Assembly (NCBI RefSeq): GCF_003149455.1
Contig: NZ_QFFK01000007.1
Coordinates: 62,001 to 126,000 of the forward strand
Length of the DNA stretch: 64,000 nucleotides
Direction: 5' to 3'
Source of the DNA: Chitinophaga deserti
Lineage (GTDB): Bacteria; Bacteroidota; Bacteroidia; Chitinophagales; Chitinophagaceae
The position numbers and the translations under genes are program-made. This document shows, piece after piece, positions 41,260 through 52,400 of the stretch. The notes under the pieces were generated by a model. It ran no database searches, was not told where the DNA came from, and worked only from the letters and a program-made list of their open reading frames with translations. Every line of letters starts with the position of its first letter. Within the stretch, counting starts at the first letter, position 1.

Positions 41260-43029
41260 ATGATTACATTCGAAACATTAGGCTTACAGGAAAACCTGCT
41301 TAAAGCTGTTACCGACCTTGGCTTTGTAACCCCTACTCCCATTCAGGAGAAAGCCATCCCGGTACTGCTTGGCGGCGACCGCGATTTTGTGGGCCTTGCA
41401 CAAACCGGTACCGGTAAGACTGCCGCTTTCGGCCTTCCCCTGCTGCATCAGCTGGATATGAAGATCCGTCAGCCACAGAGCCTTATCCTGTGCCCCACCC
41501 GTGAACTCTGCATGCAGATCACGAACGATCTTAAGAACTTTTCAAAATACCTCGGCGATATCAATATCGTTCCCGTATACGGCGGTACCTCCATCGGTAT
41601 GCAGCTCCGCGATCTTAAACGCGGCGCCCACATCGTGGTAGCAACCCCCGGCCGTCTCCTCGATATCATCGAGCGTGGCGCCATCAACTTCGACAATGTT
41701 CGTTATGCGATCCTTGACGAAGCCGACGAAATGCTGAACATGGGCTTCCAGGAAGACATCAACAGCATTCTCTCCAATACCCCCGAGGAAAAAACAACCT
41801 GGTTGTTTTCCGCCACTATGCCCCAGGAAGTACGCCGTATCGCCCAGAAATTCATGGAAGATCCGTTCGAACTGACTGTAGGTGGTAAAAACACCGGCAA
41901 CGTTAACATCGAACACGAATACTACGTGGTTCGCCCCCGCGAGAAATACGCGGCGCTGAAACGTATCGTAGACTTCAACCCCGATATCTTCGGCATCATC
42001 TTTACCCGTACCAAGATCGAATCGCAGGAAATTGCAGAATCGCTCATCAAAGACGGTTATGATGCTGACGCACTGCACGGTGACCTTACCCAGCAACAGC
42101 GCGATAAGGTAATGAAACGCTTCCGCGAAAAGAACCTTCAGCTGCTGGTAGCTACCGACGTTGCCGCACGTGGTATCGACGTGGATAACGTAACGCACGT
42201 TATCAACTACGAACTGCCTGATGACGTGGAAAACTACACCCACCGTTCAGGCCGTACCGCCCGCGCAGGCCGTTCCGGTATATCCATCGCTATTATCAGC
42301 GGCCGTGATATCGGAAAGATCCGCCAGATCGAGCGTGTGATCGGTAAGAAATTCGAGAAGGCAGAAGTGCCCGACGGATTTGCAGTTTGCGAAAAACAAC
42401 TGTTTGCCCTCGTACACCGTGTACATAACGTAACCGTTAACGAAGAGCAGATCGATCCTTACCTGACCCGTATCTACGAAGAATTCGCGGACCTGTCGAA
42501 GGAAGACCTTATCCGTCGCTTCGCCTCCCTCGAATTCAACGAGTTCCTCGAATACTACCAGAACGCTCCGGATCTGAACGTGAAGGAAGGTCCCCGTGGT
42601 TCTGTTGACGAAAATTCACTGTCACGCCGTAACTCCGGTAAGTTTACCCGTCTGTTCATCAACCTGGGCTCTGTAGACAATTTCACCCGTGGCGATATGC
42701 TTCGCTTTATCTGCGACAACGCAGGTATCCGTGGTAACAAAATCGGCCGTATCGACCTGAAAGGCGTTTATTCCTTCTTCGAAGTGGAGAACGATGCCAC
42801 CGCACAGGTACAGGCAGGTTTCAAAACAGTGGAATACAATGGCCGTTCCGTAAGGATCGAAACCTCCCAGGATGGCGATAAACGCAAACCTGGTGGTGAC
42901 AGAGGTGGTTTCCGCAGCTACGGCGACCGTCCCAAGAAAACCTGGACCGGCAGCGAAGATGGTTCTTTCCGTCCGCGCCGCGAGTTTTCCAAAAGCGGTA
43001 GCGGTAATTTCCGCCCCAAACGTGGATAA
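41260..43029 (+). CDS. DEAD-box RNA helicase with DbpA-type RNA-binding domain
   Basis: ATP-dependent RNA helicase, probably in ribosome assembly or cold response. 589 residues: Q motif at the start (ITFETLGLQENLL, PTPIQEKAIP), ATP site AQTGTGKT (about 47-54), DEAD box in AILDEADEMLNMGF (about 150), SAT in WLFSATMPQ, and HRSGRTARAGR in motif VI. The DbpA-type RNA-binding fold (about 465-545) is followed by a Gly/Arg-rich tail (GGDRGGFRSYGDRPKK). Terminator at 43058. Confidence 0.94.
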   Translation: MITFETLGLQENLLKAVTDLGFVTPTPIQEKAIPVLLGGDRDFVGLAQTGTGKTAAFGLPLLHQLDMKIRQPQSLILCPTRELCMQITNDLKNFSKYLGDINIVPVYGGTSIGMQLRDLKRGAHIVVATPGRLLDIIERGAINFDNVRYAILDEADEMLNMGFQEDINSILSNTPEEKTTWLFSATMPQEVRRIAQKFMEDPFELTVGGKNTGNVNIEHEYYVVRPREKYAALKRIVDFNPDIFGIIFTRTKIESQEIAESLIKDGYDADALHGDLTQQQRDKVMKRFREKNLQLLVATDVAARGIDVDNVTHVINYELPDDVENYTHRSGRTARAGRSGISIAIISGRDIGKIRQIERVIGKKFEKAEVPDGFAVCEKQLFALVHRVHNVTVNEEQIDPYLTRIYEEFADLSKEDLIRRFASLEFNEFLEYYQNAPDLNVKEGPRGSVDENSLSRRNSGKFTRLFINLGSVDNFTRGDMLRFICDNAGIRGNKIGRIDLKGVYSFFEVENDATAQVQAGFKTVEYNGRSVRIETSQDGDKRKPGGDRGGFRSYGDRPKKTWTGSEDGSFRPRREFSKSGSGNFRPKRG

Positions 43030-43057
43030 CAGTTTTTACAGGAAATAAATATTAATG

Positions 43058-43088
43058 CCCGCAAGCGTCAGTTTGCGGGTATTTTTTT
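43058..43088 (+). terminator. Terminator of the DEAD-box gene
   Basis: 7-bp stem CCCGCAA (43058-43064) with TTGCGGG (43073-43079), then TATTTTTTT. It lies 28 bases after the stop. Confidence 0.85.
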
Positions 43089-43117
43089 ACCTTGTACGAA
43101 AGCACCCATTGCCAGAT

Positions 43118-45106
43118 ATGACGACCCAACATTCCACAAATAAAAGAACGGGAGACGATGAGCCCTTCAGAGAACTGCAATCAGTCGAGCCTTTTTCTCT
43201 CTTTTCCGCAAGGGATATAGAGCAATTCCAGGCTGGTACCCACGACCGGCTGTATGAGAAATTCGGCTCCCACGGGCTTACATATGAAGGCAAATCAGGC
43301 ACTTACTTCGCAGTTTGGGCTCCCAATGCGGCATTTGTATCAGTGATAGGTGACTTTAACGGCTGGAACACTTACAGCCATACCCTGTTCCCCCGGTGGG
43401 ACAATTCCGGTATCTGGGAGGGATTTATCCCCGGAATGAAGGAACAGCAGCTGTATAAGTACTTCATCCGGTCCAATTCCGGGGAAGAGCTGCGTAAAGG
43501 TGATCCTTTCGCCAACCACTGGGAGGTAAGGCCTAAAACGGCATCCGTTACCTCGAACCTGGAATACAAATGGAAAGATGCTGCCTGGATGAAGAAAAGA
43601 GGAGAGAAGCAGACCCTGGCCAGCCCCGTTTCCGTGTACGAAGTACATCTCGGCTCCTGGCGCCGTCCCGATCCGGACGATCATGAGCGTTTTTATACCT
43701 ATCGCGATATAGCTGCCATGATGGTGCCATACGTGAAGGAAATGGGCTTTACGCATGTGGAGTTCATGCCTGTGGCCGAGCATCCGTTCGACGGGTCGTG
43801 GGGGTATCAGCTGACAGGTTTCTATGCACCCACCAGCCGGTACGGTTCCCCGCAGGACTTTATGGCGCTGATAGATGCCTTCCATCATGCCGGCATCGGG
43901 GTGATCCTCGACTGGGTGCCGTCTCACTTTCCCTATGATGATCATGGGCTGTACCGCTTCGACGGTAGCCATTGCTACGAATATGCCGATATGCGGAAGG
44001 GGTTTCATCCCGACTGGAACAGCTATGTTTTTAACTACGGCCGTAACGAGGTGCGCTCTTTCCTCCTGAGCAACGCCCTCTTCTGGCTCGACCGTTTTCA
44101 TATCGACGGGCTACGGGTAGATGCCGTTGCCTCAATGATCCACCTCAATTATTCCCGTAAAGCCGGTACCTGGGAGCCTAACGTTCATGGCGGAGCAGAG
44201 AACCTGGAAGCTATTTCTTTCCTGAAGGAAATGAATACCCGCATTTATGAACGTTTCCCGGATGTACAGACCATTGCGGAAGAGTCTACCTCCTTCTATG
44301 GCGTGAGCCGCCCTGTATTCCTTGGCGGACTTGGTTTCGGGATGAAATGGATGATGGGGTGGATGAATGATACGCTGGATTATTTCAAGAAAGACCCGCT
44401 TTACCGCAAATGGTACCATAACCAGATCACTTTCAGTATGATGTACGCCTTTAGCGAAAACTTCATGCTGCCCCTGAGCCACGACGAAGTGGTGCATGGG
44501 AAAAGTCCTATGATCTATAAAATGCCGGGCGATGACTGGCAGCAGTTCGCTAACCTGCGGTTGCTTTACAGTTATATGTTTACCCATCCGGGTACCAAGC
44601 TCCTGTTTATGGGCAATGAGTTTGGTGATACAAAGGAATGGAACTTCGAATCGGAGCTGGGCTGGCACTTGCTGCAGCATCCCACGCACGCGAAGCTCCG
44701 CGAATATGTAAAGGCGCTCAACCATTTATATACCGGAGAACCCGCGCTGTATCAACAACAGTTCGATTCAGCCGGCTTTGAATGGATACACCTGGCCGAC
44801 CAGGAAAACAGTATCGTTGTATATGCCCGTAAAGGGACAGCCGGGGAAGTGGTGCTGGTAGCCCTCAATATGACACCCATCCCTCGTGAAGATTATCCCA
44901 TCGGCATTCCATGGGGCGATACATTCCGGGAGGTGCTTAATTCCGATGCGCCGGAATGGTATGGCAGCGGGGTGGTAAATACAGGACCGCTCAAACCGGT
45001 GGCCGGCCGCTTCGGGAAGCCTTTCGATATTCACCTGCGGCTCCCGCCCCTTGGTGCGGTAATTCTTAAAATGGATACCCCCAGGCCGCGTAAAGGCAAA
45101 CAGTAA
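43118..45106 (+). CDS. glgB: 1,4-alpha-glucan branching enzyme
   Basis: GH13 enzyme forming alpha-1,6 branches in glycogen. 662 residues from ATG 43118 (MTTQHSTNKRTGDDEPF). A CBM48 domain (about 45-135; YFAVWAPNAAFVSVIGDFNG) precedes the barrel. Catalytic residues are in LRVDAVASM (Asp nucleophile about 335), AEESTSF (Glu about 388) and LSHDEVVHG (third acidic residue). A carboxy-terminal beta domain follows. It sits alone; a synthase or phosphorylase is not nearby. Confidence 0.95.
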   Translation: MTTQHSTNKRTGDDEPFRELQSVEPFSLFSARDIEQFQAGTHDRLYEKFGSHGLTYEGKSGTYFAVWAPNAAFVSVIGDFNGWNTYSHTLFPRWDNSGIWEGFIPGMKEQQLYKYFIRSNSGEELRKGDPFANHWEVRPKTASVTSNLEYKWKDAAWMKKRGEKQTLASPVSVYEVHLGSWRRPDPDDHERFYTYRDIAAMMVPYVKEMGFTHVEFMPVAEHPFDGSWGYQLTGFYAPTSRYGSPQDFMALIDAFHHAGIGVILDWVPSHFPYDDHGLYRFDGSHCYEYADMRKGFHPDWNSYVFNYGRNEVRSFLLSNALFWLDRFHIDGLRVDAVASMIHLNYSRKAGTWEPNVHGGAENLEAISFLKEMNTRIYERFPDVQTIAEESTSFYGVSRPVFLGGLGFGMKWMMGWMNDTLDYFKKDPLYRKWYHNQITFSMMYAFSENFMLPLSHDEVVHGKSPMIYKMPGDDWQQFANLRLLYSYMFTHPGTKLLFMGNEFGDTKEWNFESELGWHLLQHPTHAKLREYVKALNHLYTGEPALYQQQFDSAGFEWIHLADQENSIVVYARKGTAGEVVLVALNMTPIPREDYPIGIPWGDTFREVLNSDAPEWYGSGVVNTGPLKPVAGRFGKPFDIHLRLPPLGAVILKMDTPRPRKGKQ

Positions 45107-45261
45107 TTTCATTAACATTTCAATGTACTGAGCCGGTTCCCCCGTTGGAATCTGGCAGATATTTTGCTGTACTTACCGGTGTAAAATATGCCGGTAGAAT
45201 GGCCGCTGCGTGTGTGTCGCAGCTCAGAACAATAAGCACAGCCAATTGCACGTTTACTATT

Positions 45262-45320
45262 ACGCCATATCATATCAGAACGCCATCATCTTTGGTTGAA
45301 CAGTAACATCATTACGCCAT
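45262..45320. repeat. Direct repeats ACGCCAT upstream of the DUF4382 gene
   Basis: ACGCCAT occurs at 45262, 45280 and 45314. The last two continue into ATCTTT (ACGCCATCATCTTT and ACGCCATTATCTTT), 34 bases apart. The rest of the 287-bp gap between glgB and 45394 shows nothing else. Confidence 0.55.
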
Positions 45321-45393
45321 TATCTTTTTATTGAAAGTGCTTTAACCGGGTACAACATAAAAACCACATCACCTTTAAAACCAAATCTTTTGT

Positions 45394-46305
45394 ATGAGAA
45401 ACTACCTCCGAAAACTGGGTTGGCCCGCACTCATTTTGGCCATCCTGTCCATCGTCATCTATGCATGCAGTAAAAATGAATCTGCCGGCCCGGAAAAAAT
45501 ACCGGAAGGCAGGCAGAAGGTGAGCCTCATGCTGACCGATGACCCCGGACTGTTTGATAAAGTCATGATCGATATCCGCAAAGTGGAAGTACTGATCGAC
45601 ACCTGTACAAGGAACAACGATGATGATGACGACGATGATGACTGGGATGATCGCGATCGTTGCGGATGGTGGGAAGACTGGCGTGACAGAGACCACGACC
45701 GCGATTGTGATGTGTGGGACTCACTGGGCATTCGTCCGGGAGTATATGACATGCTCCAGCTGCGTAATGGGGTGGATACCAGTCTGGCTACAGGCGTAAT
45801 CCGTAAGGGCCGTATTCACAAGATCCGTATTACCCTGGGATCAGAAAATTCGCTGGTGAAAGATGGGGTAACTTATCCGCTGCGTTCCGTGAACGGACAG
45901 GTAAAAATCATTGTTAAGGTACGGCATAACGAGTGGGACGAAGTAACTCCGGACAACCTGCAGCTGTGGCTTGATTTCGATGTACAACGTTCTATTATCC
46001 GTGTAAGCAACGGCCGGTTCATCCTTAAACCCTACATCCATGTGTGGACGGTTCGCCAGACCGGATCAGTATCCGGAAAAGTGCTGCCCGCCGACGCACA
46101 ATCCGTAATAACCGTGTATAATACGGCAGACTCCCTGTATGCCCTTCCGGGCCGTAACGGGGATTGGAAGGTGCGTGGTTTGAAACCCGGTACATACAGT
46201 GTTTTTGTGAACGCAGGCAATGGGTACGCCGACACAACGATAACAGGCGTAAAAGTTGAACGCGCGAAGGATACGAGACTTCCGGACATCACCCTTCGGA
46301 AATAA
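45394..46305 (+). CDS. DUF4382 lipoprotein with an aspartate-rich insert
   Basis: Exported lipoprotein of 303 residues, function unknown. Signal peptide ends in IYAC (lipidation cysteine about 25). A DUF4382 domain follows (VSLMLTDDPGLFDKVMIDI, IRKVEVLID). It is interrupted at about 72-108 by an acidic insert: a run of eight aspartates, then alternating Asp/Arg/His with CGWWEDW, suggesting metal binding. A carboxypeptidase-regulatory-like domain follows (VSGKVLPADAQSVI, LKPGTYSVFVNAG). Terminator at 46340. Confidence 0.88.
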   Translation: MRNYLRKLGWPALILAILSIVIYACSKNESAGPEKIPEGRQKVSLMLTDDPGLFDKVMIDIRKVEVLIDTCTRNNDDDDDDDDWDDRDRCGWWEDWRDRDHDRDCDVWDSLGIRPGVYDMLQLRNGVDTSLATGVIRKGRIHKIRITLGSENSLVKDGVTYPLRSVNGQVKIIVKVRHNEWDEVTPDNLQLWLDFDVQRSIIRVSNGRFILKPYIHVWTVRQTGSVSGKVLPADAQSVITVYNTADSLYALPGRNGDWKVRGLKPGTYSVFVNAGNGYADTTITGVKVERAKDTRLPDITLRK

Positions 46306-46339
46306 TATTAATAAAACGCGTAACCTGCGTTTCCTGTAG

Positions 46340-46372
46340 AAGGCCGTTCCTTAATTGGAGCGGCCTTTTTAC
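46340..46372 (+). terminator. Terminator after the DUF4382 gene
   Basis: Stem AAGGCCG (46340-46346) with CGGCCTT (46361-46367) then T residues. Confidence 0.8.
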
Positions 46373-46432
46373 TTCCGGAAGACCAGATAATTGATAAATA
46401 ATACTAATTTGTGGAAGCGAAAAACCATTAGT

Positions 46433-47011
46433 ATGAAACGCACGGGTATTTTGATGCTGCTGAGCTGCGGCCTTTATTTTTCTGCCGGCGCGCAAAGCGC
46501 GGAAAACCGGACTGACGCGAAGCAGCGTAAACAAGGAGTATGGGCGGAAAGGATACCTGCATTGCGGGAAGATCCTGCGTATATACTTGAGGGTAGTTAT
46601 GTGAACGGTAGAAAGGAAGGCGTCTGGAAGAAAACGACGGAAGATGGTGATGTGGTAGCGGAAGAAACGTATAAAAACGGTGCACTGGATGGTTTGTGCA
46701 AATATTACTATCCCAATGGAAAAATTTCTGCCGCCGGCAGGATGCTGGCGATAGACCTGGAAGGACAAAAAGATACCGTTGTAACCATTAACGTTACAAC
46801 AGGAGAGGAGCAGCTGATGGAAGTGACACGAAAGGGTCATTCCGTACGCCATGGTGAATGGCGGCTGTATGATGAAGACGGCAATATGATTCGTGAAACG
46901 TATGATAAGGGGGAGATCAGTGAGTCTGTAATGCAGGAGAAAAAGCGTTCCTCTCAAACTCCTTTGCCGCATGAGGCACAACCTGCACGCCGCGGATCGC
47001 GGAAAGAATAA
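46433..47011 (+). CDS. YwqK-like MORN-repeat protein, exported
   Basis: 192 residues from ATG 46433 (MKRTGILMLL); upstream frame has no likely start. A signal peptide ends near SAGAQ. The rest contains MORN-2-like repeats of the YwqK type: GSYVNGRKEGVWKK, YKNGALDGLCKYYYPNGKI, HGEWRLYDEDGNMI, which form short beta-hairpin rods. YwqK of Bacillus is described as an antitoxin, but exported Bacteroidota forms are common and need not act so. Basic tail; no partner nearby. Confidence 0.8.
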   Translation: MKRTGILMLLSCGLYFSAGAQSAENRTDAKQRKQGVWAERIPALREDPAYILEGSYVNGRKEGVWKKTTEDGDVVAEETYKNGALDGLCKYYYPNGKISAAGRMLAIDLEGQKDTVVTINVTTGEEQLMEVTRKGHSVRHGEWRLYDEDGNMIRETYDKGEISESVMQEKKRSSQTPLPHEAQPARRGSRKE

Positions 47012-47219
47012 AAACATACCAAAACAATCCAACACCCCTGTTGTAACGTATATTTTAATACGGAAAGGATTCCTTATATTTAATCAACCGATATAGGTAC
47101 CCCGTGATAGTTGTTCCACCTTTTTATTTGAACCACTGAGTATGCCGGCTTGTGATTGAAAAACCAGTTTGCCGGTGCTATGAAATCCCGATTTGTTTGT
47201 TTTCAAAAATCTGTTCGTG

Positions 47220-49145
47220 ATGATGCATTTTTTATCCCCGCTCCGTATCCGTATACAGGGCATTTACAGGCAAGGTGTGGTACAATCGTCCGGCAAAGAA
47301 GAAGCCCGCAGGATTAAAGTTGTCAACATCGTGAGTTCGATTACCGGGTTGCTGGTAATCATTTACGGTATTGCTTTTTATCTGCTGCTGCGCTCATCTC
47401 TTATTTTGCTGCCCGCTTTGCTGGTGTTTGCCCCGGCATTTTTTGGTGTGGTATGGCTGAACGGAAAGCGGCGGTATATGGAAGCGCGCATCAGCATCCA
47501 TGTTATATACATTTCGCTGATCCTGTATTACGGCAGTATACTGGGTAGGGTAACGGAAGTACAGCTGCTGGCAGTGTTCCTGATGAGTGTGGCACTGCTG
47601 ATCTGGAAGCCCCAGGAAAAGCTGCCCCGCATCATTTGCGCCTCCATGCCCATCCTTTCTTTGGTTATTCTCGAGTTTATTTACTATTTTCATCTCGTAA
47701 CTCCGCTTCCTTTAAGCGAAACGACACAGAATATCTACCGCTGGATGGTAATGCCGGTAGTCCTATACCTGAATTACCTCGCCATCCATCTTTACCAGGA
47801 CAATATCATGGACCTGCTGCGGATATTGCGGAACAGGAATATGTCGCTAGCCAGAAGCCGCCGGGAAGTGGAGCGGCAACGGAAAGAACTGGAAAAATAC
47901 AGCAAAGAACTGGAACTGCTGGTACGGGAACGTACCCTTGCCCTCGTGAAAGCCAATACGGCTAAAACACAGTTCATCAGCGAGCTGAGCCATGATATCA
48001 GAACGCCGCTGAACCTGATAGTAGGGATGACCGAATTGCTGAGCGACACCCTTTCTTCCCGTGAACCCGGTGCCCATGCACAAGCAAGGCAAATGGCCCG
48101 GAACATGCAGGCGGCAGGTCATAATATCCTCGAACTCGTAAATCACGTGTTAGAATTGTCTAAAATAGAAGCCGGAAAAGCCGACGAAGCAAAACCTGCG
48201 CCTTTCTCTCTCAGAGACTGGCTCAAACATACTGTCAGCATCTACCAGAGTGTTGCCAGCAAACAATCCGTGACCATCCACCTGGAAGTAGACGGCCGTT
48301 TCCCCGACATGATCCTCTGCGATAAAGTAATGCTGGGGCAGATCATCAACAACATCCTTTCCAATTCCATCAAATTTACGCCCGCCGGTAAAAACATCCG
48401 TGTACGCTGCTTCCATCAGCAGAACAAGATGTTCCTCCAGATCTGCGACGAAGGCAAAGGCATCCCTGCTAACCAGCTGGGTGCCATATTTGAACCTTTC
48501 GAGCAGGGCGACAGTGATATCTATCGCCAGTTTGGCGGCAGTGGCCTGGGCCTGGCCATCGCCAAACGCAAAGCCGAAACCATGGGTGGTACCATTCAGG
48601 TGAGCAGCACTCCCGGCGAAGGCACCAACTTTGTAATTACGCTACCCTTACTGGTGAGTGAAGAAGTGAACGAACTGCCACTCCCTGCCGCGGCGCTTAC
48701 ATTACTGCCTGCCGATACTACGGTGGTAGTGATGGATGATAATGAATTCGACCACCTCATCATGAAGCACTTCCTGGCGCGCATCGGTGTTACGCGAGTA
48801 GCATTTGCCAGCGATGGGGCCGACGGGCTGGAACTGGCCCGCAAAACCCTCCCGGATGTGATCCTCATGGATCTTCATATGCCGGTACTCAGCGGCCGGG
48901 AAACCTTCCTCGCCCTGCGTGCCGATGAACAGCTGCGCCACATTCCTGTAGTGGCAGTATCGTCTGATGCCTTCAAAGAACAGGAAGAAGCCTACATCCA
49001 CCTTGGAATGGACGGTTATATCCGCAAGCCGGTAGATGGTAAAGTGCTGCATGCGGTGCTGGAGAAACTGATCCGTTTCGATGCCCGCCCCATCTCGGCC
49101 ACCCTCTGTGCCATTCCGCTCGATACTACCCGCTCCGCTTCATAA
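47220..49145 (+). CDS. Hybrid histidine kinase / response regulator
   Basis: Inner-membrane sensor of 641 residues with about six amino-terminal helices (to about 190), a coiled coil (RREVERQRKELEKYSKELEL), HisKA (phospho-His in SELSHDIRTPLNLI, about 255), HATPase (NNILSNSIKFTP, DEGKGIP, GSGLGLAIAK) and a receiver domain (MDDNEFDHLIM; phospho-Asp in VILMDLHMP; Lys in YIRKPVDG). Start at ATG 47220; ATG 47223 is as good. No output domain, so it likely phosphorylates another protein. The SusC/SusD pair begins 305 bases downstream, same strand. Confidence 0.92.
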   Translation: MMHFLSPLRIRIQGIYRQGVVQSSGKEEARRIKVVNIVSSITGLLVIIYGIAFYLLLRSSLILLPALLVFAPAFFGVVWLNGKRRYMEARISIHVIYISLILYYGSILGRVTEVQLLAVFLMSVALLIWKPQEKLPRIICASMPILSLVILEFIYYFHLVTPLPLSETTQNIYRWMVMPVVLYLNYLAIHLYQDNIMDLLRILRNRNMSLARSRREVERQRKELEKYSKELELLVRERTLALVKANTAKTQFISELSHDIRTPLNLIVGMTELLSDTLSSREPGAHAQARQMARNMQAAGHNILELVNHVLELSKIEAGKADEAKPAPFSLRDWLKHTVSIYQSVASKQSVTIHLEVDGRFPDMILCDKVMLGQIINNILSNSIKFTPAGKNIRVRCFHQQNKMFLQICDEGKGIPANQLGAIFEPFEQGDSDIYRQFGGSGLGLAIAKRKAETMGGTIQVSSTPGEGTNFVITLPLLVSEEVNELPLPAAALTLLPADTTVVVMDDNEFDHLIMKHFLARIGVTRVAFASDGADGLELARKTLPDVILMDLHMPVLSGRETFLALRADEQLRHIPVVAVSSDAFKEQEEAYIHLGMDGYIRKPVDGKVLHAVLEKLIRFDARPISATLCAIPLDTTRSAS

Positions 49146-49450
49146 AAACGTAAACCCTTACGTAATCTGCATGGTAATTGTGCAGCGCCTACGTATCAAT
49201 ACCTGTAAACAGGACTATTTGAAGCTGACTGAAATCTGCTGCCACAGCGGTTTCTGTCAGCTTCTTCTGCATTTGTACATATTCCTTTTTTACCCGTTTC
49301 AGTTCAGTTGCAGTGCTCAATATTCAGCGCTTAATTCCTGCATGTGAGCTTTATAAATTGCCGCCTCGAAGCCCGAAGGGTTTTCAGGACGGGAGGGCAG
49401 TCGTTTCTTGCTGTGTCTAAACCTTCATTTTATCAACCTAAAAGACGCTT
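49146..49450. other. 305-bp gap before the susC/susD pair
   Basis: Probably promoter and leader for susC. No clear TAnnTTTG box, terminator or small gene found. Confidence 0.5.
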
Positions 49451-52400
49451 ATGAAACGAATGCTATGCATGTTAGTCCTGATGGGCCTGATGCCCGTCCT
49501 GTTTGCGCAGGATGCGGTGCGGAAAGGCGTGGTGCAGGACGAAACTGGGCACCCGCTGGAGCGGGTTTCCGTGCAGATTAAGGGCACTACCTCCGGAACA
49601 TTTACGGATGTGAGAGGGAATTTCTCCCTCAGCGCCCCGTCGGGTGCAGTGATTGTTTTCTCCATGGTAGGCTTTAACCGTGCAGAAATAGCCGCCGACG
49701 CTATCACTGACAATTATTCCATCCGTCTCCTGAAAGGAGAAAGCCAGCTCACAGAAGTTGTTGTTACAGCATTGGGTATCAACCGTACCCGGAACCAGAT
49801 GCCCTATGCCGTTCAAACTATTAAAGGTGATGAAGTGGCCCGTATCCGTACACCCAACTTCGTACAGGGCCTCTCCGGAAAGATCGCGGGGCTGAACGTA
49901 CAACAGGGCAACGCCATGGGCGGCTCTACCAATATCACCCTGCGTGGTATCCGTTCTATTACAGGCGATAACCAGGCCCTCTTTGTTGTAGACGGCGTTC
50001 CTTATGCCAACGCATCGGGCACACGCAATATCCTCAATACCGGTAACTCCTCCCAGCGCTCCGGCGGTGGTGGTTACGATTATGGCAGCACCGCAGCCGA
50101 TTTCAATGCCGATGATATTGAAACCATCACGGTACTGAAAGGCGCTGCGGCCAGTGCGCTTTATGGCTCACAGGGCGCCAACGGCGTAATCCTCATCACT
50201 ACTAAAAAAGCGACCCGCGGTCTTGGTATCACCGTTAATGCCGGTGGTACGCTCGGCTACCTCGATAAAAGCACTTTCCCTAAATACCAGCGGCTGTATG
50301 GAGCAGGGTATGGTCCCGACCGCGACGACCCTTCCGGGTTTTTCTTCTACGATGACCTCGACGGAGACGGACAGGACGACCTCATCGTTCCTACCCGCGA
50401 CGATGCATCTTACGGTCACCGTTTTGATCCCAACCTCATGGTATTTCATTGGGATGCCCTTATTCCCAATACACCCGGTTATCTGAAAAAACGTGCCTGG
50501 GTGGCCCCCGATAATTCTGCCGATAAATTCTTCCGTACCGCAAGCGCTACCAACTTCAGCGTATTTGCTGACGGCGCTTCTGATAAAGGAGCCTTTAAAC
50601 TCGGTCTTACCCGGAACGATGAGCAGGGTATTGTAGAGAACAGCCGCATCGTGAAGAACCTCCTGAACTTCAATGCTTCGCTCCACCTCACGCCCAAGCT
50701 GACTGTAAGCGCTGCCGCCAACTACACCAACATCAAAGGTAAAGGCAGATGGGGCACGGGTTATGATGGCGACGAAGGGAAGAATATCATGACCAGCCTC
50801 CGCCAGTGGTGGCAAACCAACGTAGATATCAAAGACCAGCGGGATGCTTATTTCCGGGACCGTAAAAACATGACCTGGAACTTCCGCACCTTCCGCAACC
50901 TGCGTCCGCTGTATTGGGATAACCCTTACTGGACCATTTACGAAAACTACCAGGACGATACCCGTAACCGCTTCTTCGGCAATATTTCCGTAAACTATAA
51001 GGTAACGCCCTGGCTGAATGCCATGGCACGTGTTGCACAGGATTACTATGATGAGCTTAGGGAAGAACGCGTTGCCATTGGTAGCTACGGTGTACCGAAA
51101 TACCTGCGCTCTAACCGCTGGTTTAAAGAAACGAACATCGACCTGTTGCTGAATGCAGATAAAAACATTGCTCCTAAACTGAACCTGAAAGCACTGCTGG
51201 GTTCCAACGTGCGGAAGCAACGTATCGAGAATATATCCGCCCAAACAAATGGCGGTCTGGTAGTTCCCCGTTTATATGCGCTGAACAACTCCCTCAATGC
51301 TCCGGAGCCTTCGCTGGAATACCTTGGCAGGAGAGAAGTACAGGGTGTGTTTGCTGGTACCACCTTATCATGGAACGATATGCTTTCGCTGGATATGACC
51401 CTGAGGAGAGACGTGTCTTCCACATTACCCAAAGGAGCTAACTCCTATTACTATCCTTCAGTTTCTGCCGGGTTCACTTTCAGTAAATTACTGCCAGCTG
51501 CCACCTGGCTGAGCATCGGTAAGGTAAAGGCCAACTTTGCACAGGTAGGCGCTGATGCTCCTATTTCCGCCATACACGACACTTATCAGCAGGAAACCAT
51601 CTGGGGCAGCATTCAGCAGTTCGCCACCCGTACCATCAAGAACAACAGCGCCCTGAAACCTGAACGTACAGAGAGCCTTGAAGGCGGGCTGGAACTCGGC
51701 TTCTTTGATAACCGTCTGGGTTTGGACATTACAGCCTATAAAACCAAGACCATCGACCAGATCATTCCCGTTGCATCTTCTGCTGCAACCGGGTACCTGT
51801 CGCGCTACATGAACGCCGGCCTCGTAGAAAACAAAGGCCTGGAAGTTTCACTGACCGCTACCCCCGTACGCACCAGCAACTTCTCCTGGGATATTACCAC
51901 CAACTGGTCCACCAACAAGAATAAAGTGATTTCCCTGCCTGATGGAGCGGAGAACATCCAGCTGTCGGCCTTCCAGGGTAATGTGAGCATCAATGCTGCT
52001 GTAGGACAGCCTTTCGGCATCATCCGCGGATCTGACTACGTTTATACAAACGGCCGCAAAACAGTAGATGAAGACGGATATTACATAGTTACTCCCAGTG
52101 TCAATAACATCATCGCGAATCCTAACCCCGACTGGTTAGCAGGTATCAACAACCAGTTCAGGTATAAGAACCTGTTCCTCAGCTTCCTGATAGACATGAA
52201 GAAAGGCGGCGAACTGTTCAGCCTGGATATGTATTATGGTCTTTCACAGGGCCTGTACGAAGAAACCGCATTGGTTAACAGCCGTGGGAAGAACTCACGT
52301 GAGCCGGTGGCCGAAGGAGGTGGTATACTGCTGGACGGTGTAACGGAAGACGGGAAGGAGAATACAATGTGGGTAGAAAACCTGTATGGTATTTATGGTG

